From an uncultured Bacilli bacterium (GTDB taxonomy: Bacteria > Bacillota_I > Bacilli_A > RF39 > UBA660): a DNA stretch of 5,498 nucleotides. The translations under genes and the position numbers were made by a program. Shown in pieces: positions 1-4,964 of the stretch. The stretch's first letter is position 1, and every line of letters starts with the position of its first letter. Location of the stretch: assembly GCA_944363695.1 (NCBI GenBank), contig CALVUW010000077.1:1-5498 (forward strand). Reading direction: 5' to 3'. Under the pieces are notes generated by a model, which did no database searches, was not told the origin of the DNA, and was given only the letters and a program-made list of their open reading frames with translations.

Positions 1-476
1 AGAGAGGAAAGAATAGAACTAGCTTGTATTAAAACATCTTCTATATTTTTTTCTTTTACGTATGCTTCTATTTTACCATAATTGTACATGTATTCTATAA
101 AATAGTCATCCTTACTTCCTACTTTTGTAATTTCTAAGTAACCATCCTTATCTTGATAAGAAAATTGTTTAGAATAATAAGCATCTTCATTTACGGTATA
201 TTCTAAAGCTTCCTCGTTGTAAAAACTAATAACATCAATATAAAGATAATACGTTTGATTATTTTCATCTAAAAGAATGGCATTATACTCTTCTTTATCA
301 GTAAACTTAACACCGGCAGGAATATAATATTTGTAACCATCAAATACCGTATTATATAAATTATTCTTTCTATCTAATAATATCGGTAATAGTTGGTCAA
401 TACTTTTACCTTGTAATGATGTACATCCTGTCAGAATCGTTATGAGAAGGATGAGAAATAAAATTTTTTTCTTCAT
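1..476 (-). CDS. Putative lipoprotein of unknown function (3' end beyond the window)
   Basis: The frame is open from the ATG at 474-476 to the left edge, giving 158 residues with no stop, so the C-terminus is missing. The N-terminus is a typical lipoprotein signal: MKKK, a hydrophobic stretch to residue 14, then a lipobox LTGC with the lipidated cysteine at residue 18. This predicts export, signal peptidase II cleavage and anchoring on the outer face of the membrane. The mature part is rich in Tyr, Asp, Glu and Asn, with probable beta strands (for example YKYYIPAG near 50-57 and QTYYLYIDVI near 75-84), and has no catalytic motif I recognise. The start is supported by AGGTG at 481-485, four bases upstream. 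It lies 45 bp downstream of trmB in the same direction, but a promoter-like site in the gap suggests it can be transcribed on its own. It could be a small substrate-binding or envelope-maintenance lipoprotein, but nothing visible decides this. Confidence 0.85.
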   Translation of the reverse strand, partial: MKKKILFLILLITILTGCTSLQGKSIDQLLPILLDRKNNLYNTVFDGYKYYIPAGVKFTDKEEYNAILLDENNQTYYLYIDVISFYNEEALEYTVNEDAYYSKQFSYQDKDGYLEITKVGSKDDYFIEYMYNYGKIEAYVKEKNIEDVLIQASSILSS

Positions 477-496
477 ATTTCACCTACTCTTCTTGT

Positions 497-525
497 ATTA
501 TAGCAAAAATAAATTAGAAATTCAT
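497..525 (-). promoter_or_regulatory. Extended -10 promoter for the lipoprotein gene
   Basis: Read on the minus strand, 505-497 is TGCTATAAT, a perfect extended -10 element (TGnTATAAT). Seventeen bases upstream, at 525-520, is ATGAAT, a poor -35 that matches TTGACA at three positions; extended -10 promoters often tolerate this. The predicted start near 490 gives a leader of about 14 nt, just enough for the AGGTG ribosome binding site at 485-481. The -35 region overlaps the trmB stop codon (522-524). This is a prediction by eye. Confidence 0.5.
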
Positions 526-1148
526 CTATTTTTAGCAAAAAGATGAAAGACTTTTTGTCCACGCTGTACAAAGCGTTGTTCATACTCACTCATGATAATA
601 TTTTCCACTTGTTCATGGTAGTCTAAATAAACTTCAAATAGACCATACCCTTTTTGCGATAACGTTTCAATAGAATACGTAAATAAGGCAGCATTATCTG
701 TTTTCATCTCAATTCGTTTTTCATCCTGAAAAATACGATCATAACGAGCTAAGAATTCAGGACTTGTTAACCGACGAAAAGCATGCCTTTTTTTAGGCCA
801 AGGATCAGAAAAGTTTAAATAGATTTGACTAATCTCATGATCAAATACATCTTCAATAAAACGCGCATCCATTCGAATGATTCTAAGATTTTTAAGATCT
901 ATTGGTATTTTAGGAATAGCTCTAGCTAGTACGCTATCGAATTTTTCAATACCTATATAATTAATATCTGGATGCAATTTAGCGTTTTGAATAATGAAGT
1001 CGCCTTTTCCCATTCCAATTTCAAGATAAATTGGTTGATCGTTAGCAAATAGTTCATGCCAATGACCACGATAAGTTTGCGGATTTTGAACTAACAAGGA
1101 ACAGCTTTGCAAAATTTCTTCTTTATTTTTAACATTTCGTAATCTCAT
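522..1148 (-). CDS. trmB: tRNA (guanine-N7-)-methyltransferase TrmB
   Basis: This is the SAM-dependent enzyme that makes 7-methylguanosine at position 46 in the variable loop of tRNAs, a cytosolic housekeeping function. The 208-residue protein is close to the usual Gram-positive length of about 210-220. It shows the family landmarks in order: the SAM-binding motif YLEIGMGKGDF at 41-51, YIGIEKFDSVL at 64-74 (end of the second SAM strand), the TrmB signature SDPWPKKRHAFRRL at 114-127, and the KTDN motif at 149-152 before the C-terminal SEYEQRF-G segment. The frame stays open upstream to 1253, but the ATG at 1146-1148 is chosen because GGAGGT lies four bases before it and because MRLRN is a normal TrmB beginning; the extra 35 residues are unlike the family. 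It is first in a minus-strand pair with the lipoprotein gene. It ends in TGA, so the standard code is used. Confidence 0.96.
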   Translation of the reverse strand: MRLRNVKNKEEILQSCSLLVQNPQTYRGHWHELFANDQPIYLEIGMGKGDFIIQNAKLHPDINYIGIEKFDSVLARAIPKIPIDLKNLRIIRMDARFIEDVFDHEISQIYLNFSDPWPKKRHAFRRLTSPEFLARYDRIFQDEKRIEMKTDNAALFTYSIETLSQKGYGLFEVYLDYHEQVENIIMSEYEQRFVQRGQKVFHLFAKNR

Positions 1149-1152
1149 AATA

Positions 1153-1158
1153 ACCTCC
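1153..1158 (-). promoter_or_regulatory. Ribosome binding site that sets the trmB start
   Basis: On the minus strand 1158-1153 reads GGAGGT, a near-perfect Shine-Dalgarno sequence four bases before the ATG at 1148. The alternative in-frame starts upstream (ATG at 1163 and further codons up to 1253) have nothing comparable, which is why the shorter protein is preferred. Confidence 0.8.
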
Positions 1159-1184
1159 ATCTTTAGGATAACACACATATCAGG

Positions 1185-1211
1185 GCTTTCGCATATAATA
1201 ACTACGAAAGC
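1185..1211. repeat. 7-bp perfect inverted repeat in the divergent trmB / coiled-coil gene region
   Basis: GCTTTCG at 1185-1191 is repeated inverted as CGAAAGC at 1205-1211, separated by 13 AT-rich bases centred near 1198. It sits between the divergent starts of trmB and the 84-aa gene, and the loop contains CATATAATA, which resembles a -10 element on the plus strand. It could be an operator bound by a dimeric regulator, or a 5'-leader hairpin in the trmB mRNA. It is not followed by a T-run on either strand, so it is not a simple terminator. The function is unproven. Confidence 0.45.
1192..1200 (+). promoter_or_regulatory. Possible -10 element for the coiled-coil gene (sigma-A or sporulation-sigma type)
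   Basis: CATATAATA contains a perfect TATAAT (1194-1199), but the hexamer 17 bases upstream, ACACAC, does not match a sigma-A -35 at all. The same nine bases fit CATAnnnTA, the -10 pattern known for Bacillus sigma-K, and AC dinucleotides lie 15 and 17 bases upstream, as that sigma factor needs only a short AC -35. Transcription would begin near 1206, giving a leader of about 17 nt. Such short motifs arise easily in AT-rich DNA. Confidence 0.3.
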
Positions 1212-1217
1212 GAGGAA

Positions 1218-1246
1218 TATATATGATGAATGGTATACCCTATCAA
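1218..1246 (-). promoter_or_regulatory. Possible trmB promoter inside the divergent gene
   Basis: On the minus strand TTGATA (1246-1241) is followed after exactly 17 bases by TATATA (1223-1218). The -35 matches five of six consensus bases and the -10 four of six. Transcription would begin near 1211, so the leader of about 63 nt would start at one arm of the 1185-1211 inverted repeat and fold it into a hairpin before the ribosome binding site. The element overlaps the first codons of the plus-strand gene, so the two genes could interfere with each other. Confidence 0.35.
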
Positions 1247-1477
1247 CAACCACAAATGTGGCCTATGAATCCCAATCAAGGCATGCCGGGTGGTTATCCC
1301 AATGTAGATAATTCTATCACAGAACGATTAAATAATCTAGAAAATCAAATCAATCGAATGGAAAGACAAATAAGGAGATTGGATAATCGATTAAATCGAG
1401 TTGAAAATTCACTTGTTATGCCATTAAATAGTCAAGATACGGGTTATGGAAACAATAACAATAAATACATGATGTAA
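1223..1477 (+). CDS. Small coiled-coil protein with Pro/Gln/Met-rich head and Gly/Asn-rich tail (84 aa)
   Basis: I cannot assign a function. The protein has three parts. Residues 1-29 are rich in Pro, Gln, Met, Gly and Asn. Residues 32-64 form a very regular coiled coil with I/L/M/V at 32, 36, 39, 43, 46, 50, 53, 57, 60 and 64, a continuous 4-3 heptad spacing, with many Arg and Asn between. The tail (65-84) ends in GYGNNNNKYMM. There is no signal peptide or membrane segment. GAGGA at 1212-1216, six bases upstream, supports the ATG at 1223; the second ATG at 1226 is also possible. The gene stands alone, divergent from trmB, and ends in its own terminator. From memory, Bacilli carry small spore-associated proteins of this design (aromatic/Pro-rich head, Arg-rich coiled coil, Tyr-Met-rich end), so a structural or spore-coat-like role is conceivable, but this is inference only. 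Confidence 0.82.
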   Translation: MMNGIPYQQPQMWPMNPNQGMPGGYPNVDNSITERLNNLENQINRMERQIRRLDNRLNRVENSLVMPLNSQDTGYGNNNNKYMM

Positions 1478-1498
1478 GAGGCTAGCCTCTTTTCTTTT
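1476..1498 (+). terminator. Intrinsic terminator of the coiled-coil gene
   Basis: AAGAGGCTAGCCTCTT at 1476-1491 is a perfect 16-bp palindrome that can fold into a GC-containing hairpin with a tight CTAG loop, followed by TTCTTTT to 1498. The stem starts within the TAA stop codon (1475-1477). Confidence 0.8.
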
Positions 1499-1540
1499 AA
1501 TTTGATTTTTGATATATTATAAAGAAAGGAAATGAGGAAA

Positions 1541-2266
1541 ATGGTAATTGGAACCTTTAATATGCAAAATAAATATTTTGTTAAACACTATGATGGTATG
1601 AACCAGCAAAATAATCCCAAACTATTCTGCCAGTTATTAAAAACTTATCACATTGATACACTTGGTACGCAAGAATTAGTCGCTGGCTATATTGAAAATT
1701 TAAAAAAAACTATCCCTAGCGATTACCAGATTGTAGGAAAGTTTAGATTTTCTACGAATCTATTAAAGAAATTCAATGAAACGAATAGTATTATTACTAA
1801 AGATAAAATATTACAGACAAAAACTTTCAAATTACCATTCTTACCAACTTTCACCCCTCGGATTGTAACTCAAGCTGAAATTGAATTAAAAAACGGTAAA
1901 ACTATCTGTTTCTTAAATACCCACTTAGCACTAGCAAATCGTTGGGCTCAAAAACGCCAATTAAAAGCCTTAGAGCACTTGATTCAACAAAATAACTTGC
2001 CGATTGTTTTAACGGGAGATTTTAATATGACTATTTATAATCCTTTATTTAAGGATTTCATCAAACGTTTAGAGCAGTATCATCTAAAAAGAGTACCTAT
2101 TTTCAATAAAACGTATGATTCCCATACAAAAGAACGCGCAATTGATCATATTTTTATTCCTGATGATTGGCAAGTCAATACAATTCAAATCATCAAAGAT
2201 ACGGCTTTATATAAAATGAGTGATCATTATCTAGTCTTAGCAGATGTAAGCTTACCAGAACGGTAA
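1541..2266 (+). CDS. Endonuclease/exonuclease/phosphatase (EEP) family phosphodiesterase
   Basis: This is a metal-dependent phosphodiesterase-fold hydrolase of the family that includes DNase I, exonuclease III and bacterial sphingomyelinases. All core motifs are present (241-residue numbering): GTFNMQ at 4-9 with metal-linked Asn7, TQE at 43-45 with the metal-binding Glu45, NTH at 126-128 with His128, TGDFN at 158-162 with Asp160 and Asn162, the AIDHIF strand with Asp202-His203, and SDH at 227-229 with the catalytic His229. It should therefore be active. There is no signal peptide or membrane helix, so it is probably cytosolic. The substrate (DNA, RNA, phospholipid head group or another phosphodiester) cannot be told from the sequence. 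The ATG at 1541 is preferred over the one at 1532 because AAAGGA at 1525-1530 is ten bases before 1541 but only one base before 1532, and because family members begin just before the first beta strand. The gene is apparently monocistronic, lying between two terminators, with only a weak promoter-like AT-rich stretch upstream (1511-1523). Confidence 0.9.
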   Translation: MVIGTFNMQNKYFVKHYDGMNQQNNPKLFCQLLKTYHIDTLGTQELVAGYIENLKKTIPSDYQIVGKFRFSTNLLKKFNETNSIITKDKILQTKTFKLPFLPTFTPRIVTQAEIELKNGKTICFLNTHLALANRWAQKRQLKALEHLIQQNNLPIVLTGDFNMTIYNPLFKDFIKRLEQYHLKRVPIFNKTYDSHTKERAIDHIFIPDDWQVNTIQIIKDTALYKMSDHYLVLADVSLPER

Positions 2267-2274
2267 GTTTTTTT
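2248..2274 (+). terminator. Intrinsic terminator of the EEP gene
   Basis: CTTACC (2251-2256), loop AGAAC and GGTAAG (2262-2267) form a perfect 6-bp stem, extendable by a G-T and A-T pairs, followed by seven T residues (2268-2274). The TAA stop codon (2264-2266) lies in the descending arm, so the hairpin is built largely from the last codons of the gene. Confidence 0.8.
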
Positions 2275-2308
2275 ATGCTTAAATTATCGCTTTTCGGGCA
2301 CACTAAAA

Positions 2309-2337
2309 TTGACTTTTGATAAGCTTTTCACTATACT
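2309..2337 (+). promoter_or_regulatory. Sigma-A promoter of the fem1-fem2 operon
   Basis: TTGACT (2309-2314), a 17-bp spacer and TATACT (2332-2337) each match the vegetative consensus at five of six positions with ideal spacing. The predicted start is near 2344, leaving a leader of about 18 nt that contains AAGGA (2347-2351). It is the best promoter in the window and suggests constitutive vegetative expression of both Fem genes. No operator or riboswitch fits in so short a leader. Confidence 0.75.
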
Positions 2338-2361
2338 AAAGTAAATAAGGATGTGCAAAAT

Positions 2362-3669
2362 ATGGAACTTAAAAACTTAGCAAGTGAACAATTTGACGAC
2401 TTTGTTAGACATCATCCCACGAAAAGTCATTTTCTACAATCAGCAGCTTGGGGAGAACTAGCGAAAGAAAAAAGACATCTTACACCTTATTATTTAGGCC
2501 TAGTAGATGATGATGAGCAAATAGTCGCTGCAACACTGTTATTAAAAAAGCAACTACCACTTGGCTTATGCTATTTCTATGCTCCACGTGGTTATGTCAT
2601 TGATTTTAGCAATCAAAAATTAGTTGAAACATTTACCCATGAATTAACAGCTTTTGCCAAACGAAAAAAAGCAATTTATATCAAGATCGATCCTGATATT
2701 ATTTGGCAACGCCAAACTTATGATGGAACTGTCATAGAGGAAGAGAAAAAAGACCAAAAAATATATAAATATCTATTACAATTAGGATATAAACATTTAG
2801 GATTCACAAAAAATTTTGAGACTATGCAACCACGTTATACGTTTCGTATCAATTTAGAACAATCACAAGAAGAAATAGAAAATCATTTTTCAAAAACCAC
2901 TAAGCAGCGTATTGCCAAAGCCAACAAATTACATGCAAAAGTGAGAATTGGTTCGAAAGAAGATTTGCCTACATTCTATCAATTGATGATGTTAACTGAA
3001 AATCGTAAAGATTTTGTTTCCTATTCACAAGATTACTATGAAAGACTATACGAATTATTTAATCAACATGATAAAGCCACTTTATTTTTGGGCTCTATTA
3101 ATTTAGTTGAGACAATCACTATATTAGAACAAGAATTAGAACAAGTTAATCAACAACTAGCTGAAATTCCAACTGAGAATATTTCTAAAAGTGCCAAAAA
3201 CAAATTAAAGGAATTGACAAAACAAAAAGATAGACTAACAGAAGAAATCGCTAAATATCAAACTTATCGGCAAGAATATGGTGAAGAAATTGTTTTATCA
3301 GCTCATTTTATCGTAGAATACGGTGATAAAGCCTGGGTATTATACGCAGGTAACCACAATATTTTAACTGAAACTTATGTTAATTATTATACTTATTTAG
3401 AACATCTGACTTATTGTAAGGAACGAGGCCTTAAAATTTACGATCAATTTGGTACGATTGGTGATTTACGGAAGGAAAATCCACGGTTTGGCTTACATGA
3501 ATTTAAACGTAAATTCGGTGGTGATTACATTGAATTTATGGGTGAATTCGATTATGTATTAAAACCTATTTTTTACTTTGCTTTTACAAAGCTAGTTCCT
3601 TTCTATCGTAAACATATCAAAAAGAAAAAAAAGAAGGAGTTAAAAGATGAAGTTAAAAAAATTAAATAG
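2362..3669 (+). CDS. FemABX-family peptidoglycan bridge aminoacyltransferase, paralogue 1
   Basis: FemABX enzymes transfer amino acids from aminoacyl-tRNA to the stem-peptide lysine (or to the growing branch) of lipid-linked peptidoglycan precursors at the cytoplasmic face of the membrane. The 435-residue protein is near the usual length of about 420. The first GNAT-like domain contains HFLQSAAWGEL (23-33), FYAPRGYVIDF (72-82) and IKIDPD (107-112). After MQPRYTF (155-161) and the second GNAT-like half, a coiled-coil arm spans about 251-305, the tRNA-synthetase-like arm seen in FemA. The C-terminal half holds YDQFGTIGDL (360-369) and FKRKFGGDYIEFMGEFD (381-397), and the end is a lysine-rich tail that may contact membrane or tRNA. 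The ATG at 2362 is preferred to the GTG at 2353 because AAGGA at 2347-2351 is ten bases before it and because the resulting MELKNL matches the beginning of paralogue 2 (MKLKKL). It is first in the operon and its end overlaps paralogue 2 by 23 bp. The donor amino acid is unknown. Confidence 0.93.
   Translation: MELKNLASEQFDDFVRHHPTKSHFLQSAAWGELAKEKRHLTPYYLGLVDDDEQIVAATLLLKKQLPLGLCYFYAPRGYVIDFSNQKLVETFTHELTAFAKRKKAIYIKIDPDIIWQRQTYDGTVIEEEKKDQKIYKYLLQLGYKHLGFTKNFETMQPRYTFRINLEQSQEEIENHFSKTTKQRIAKANKLHAKVRIGSKEDLPTFYQLMMLTENRKDFVSYSQDYYERLYELFNQHDKATLFLGSINLVETITILEQELEQVNQQLAEIPTENISKSAKNKLKELTKQKDRLTEEIAKYQTYRQEYGEEIVLSAHFIVEYGDKAWVLYAGNHNILTETYVNYYTYLEHLTYCKERGLKIYDQFGTIGDLRKENPRFGLHEFKRKFGGDYIEFMGEFDYVLKPIFYFAFTKLVPFYRKHIKKKKKKELKDEVKKIK
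3634..3639 (+). promoter_or_regulatory. Internal ribosome binding site for fem paralogue 2
   Basis: AAGGAG lies seven bases before the ATG at 3647, inside the coding end of paralogue 1. It fixes the start of the second gene and indicates translational coupling of the two overlapping genes. Confidence 0.8.
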
Positions 3670-4936
3670 CACAGAATTTCGCAAATGGGCAAACGCTCAT
3701 CCTCAAATTACCTTTCATCAAACCAAAGAATGGGCCAATCTAAAAGAAAAAAATGGCTGGTATGCTTATTTTGTTGGTTTAGAAGATAATAATAAAATCT
3801 TAGCTGCTGCTATGATTCTAGCAAAAACTATTCCGGTTTGTAAAAAAAGAATTTTCTATTCACCCCGTGGCTTTTTATTAGATTACAAAGATAAAGAATT
3901 ATTAACTATTTTTACTAAAGAGATCACGGAATTTGCTAAAAAAAGAAAAGGTATTTTTATCAAAATCGATCCCTATGTCATGTATAAACAACGGGATATC
4001 AATGGAGATTTAGTACCAGGTGGTCTAGATAATAGTATTGTCGTTGATAATTTAAAACAATGTGGTTATCAACATAAAGGCTTCCATTTGATGCAAGAAG
4101 ATTTACAACCAAGATGGATGCATACAATTACAGTCTATCAAAAAAGCAAAGAAAATCTAATGAAGGACATGGATCCAAAAACAAGACAAATCTTACGAAA
4201 GAATGAACGACTTGGTGTTAAAGTACGCGAAATTACACGTGAAGAATTACCTGTTTTTAAAGATATTATGCAGCATACCAGTGATCGTCGAGACTTTGTC
4301 GATCGACCTTTATCTTACTATGAGCACATGTGGGATAGTTTACATGATAGTGGTATTTTAAAAATCTTAATCGCTGAAATTGATTTTGACGAAGAAACGA
4401 AAAATACACAACAAGAAATTGAAAAACTAGAACAATCCATCAAGGAAAGAGCTAAAAAGTTTGCTGATAAATCAAAACCGATGAATGAAAAGAAGTTTTT
4501 ACAAAAACAAGAATTCGAACAGCAAGAAATTAATCGCTTAACGAACAATCTAGTAGATATTGAACAGAAAAAAGAAAAATATGGCCAAAAGCCTATTTTA
4601 GGAGGCATTTTATTTCTCTGCTATGGCAATGAAGTTGTATCCCTATATGGTGGCTCAAAAGCCGAATTAATGTCATTTCAATCTGCTTATACCCTACATT
4701 GGGCTGGTATAAAGTATGCTTTAGAAAATGGCTATCATACTTATAATTTTTATGGTATTACTGGTGATTTTAGTGAAAGCAATCCCCTTCTTGGCCTTTA
4801 TCTATTCAAAAAAAGTTTTGGAGGACAAGTTGTAGAATTAGTCGGGGAATTTGATCTAATCATTAGTAAACCTTGGTACTTCCTTTATAATAGTAGTTTT
4901 AAATGCTATCATGCATTAAAAAACATAAAAAAATAA
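3647..4936 (+). CDS. FemABX-family peptidoglycan bridge aminoacyltransferase, paralogue 2
   Basis: This is a second full-length Fem enzyme (429 residues) with the same layout as its neighbour. The first domain has FHQTKEWANL (23-32), FYSPRGFLLDY (70-80) and IKIDPY (105-110). LQPRWMHTI (153-161) leads into the second GNAT-like half. A long Lys/Glu/Gln-rich coiled-coil arm lies at about 248-312. The C-terminal core carries YNFYGITGDF (366-375) and LFKKSFGGQVVELVGEFD (386-403). Sequence similarity to paralogue 1 runs along the whole length, so the pair arose by an old duplication, but the core signature differs (YNFYG against YDQFG), which suggests different acceptors or donors. Translation is coupled to paralogue 1 through the overlap and the RBS at 3634-3639, which would keep the two proteins in a fixed ratio; FemA and FemB of Staphylococcus are likewise encoded side by side and add successive bridge residues. 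It ends in a terminator shared with the convergent third gene. Confidence 0.93.
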   Translation: MKLKKLNSTEFRKWANAHPQITFHQTKEWANLKEKNGWYAYFVGLEDNNKILAAAMILAKTIPVCKKRIFYSPRGFLLDYKDKELLTIFTKEITEFAKKRKGIFIKIDPYVMYKQRDINGDLVPGGLDNSIVVDNLKQCGYQHKGFHLMQEDLQPRWMHTITVYQKSKENLMKDMDPKTRQILRKNERLGVKVREITREELPVFKDIMQHTSDRRDFVDRPLSYYEHMWDSLHDSGILKILIAEIDFDEETKNTQQEIEKLEQSIKERAKKFADKSKPMNEKKFLQKQEFEQQEINRLTNNLVDIEQKKEKYGQKPILGGILFLCYGNEVVSLYGGSKAELMSFQSAYTLHWAGIKYALENGYHTYNFYGITGDFSESNPLLGLYLFKKSFGGQVVELVGEFDLIISKPWYFLYNSSFKCYHALKNIKK

Positions 4937-4964
4937 ACTGCATCACACTAGCAGTTTATTTTTT
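4928..4964. terminator. Bidirectional terminator between convergent Fem genes
   Basis: The arm 4928-4941 (ending AATAAACTGC) pairs perfectly over 14 bp with 4951-4964 (starting GCAGTTTATT) around a 9-nt loop. A-runs on the left and T-runs on the right provide the U-tract in either direction. The stop codons of both genes lie in the stem: TAA at 4934-4936 for the plus-strand gene and TAA (minus strand, 4958-4956) for the other. Confidence 0.85.

Noticed and set aside
1185..1211. Inverted repeat as an intrinsic terminator
   Set aside because: No T-run follows on either strand, and it lies between divergent starts where no gene ends.
1149..1253. N-terminal extension of TrmB to 243 residues
   Set aside because: The extra 35 residues are unlike the family, overlap the divergent gene and have no ribosome binding site, while GGAGGT lies directly before the internal ATG at 1148.
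2275..2361. Riboswitch or T-box leader before the fem operon
   Set aside because: A T-box would make sense for aminoacyl-tRNA-using enzymes, but the predicted leader is only about 18 nt and the whole gap is under 100 bp, with no specifier or antiterminator structure.
3619..3646. Programmed frameshift at the A-run, fusing fem1 and fem2
   Set aside because: There is an A-rich slippery stretch with eight consecutive A, but the fem2 frame has a TAA at 3641-3643, just before its ATG. A shift there would terminate at once, so normal coupled re-initiation explains the overlap.
4318..4608. Minus-strand open frame of 96 codons
   Set aside because: It lies wholly within paralogue 2 opposite the coiled-coil segment; its Ser/Phe/Cys-rich composition is what antisense of Lys/Glu-rich coding sequence gives.
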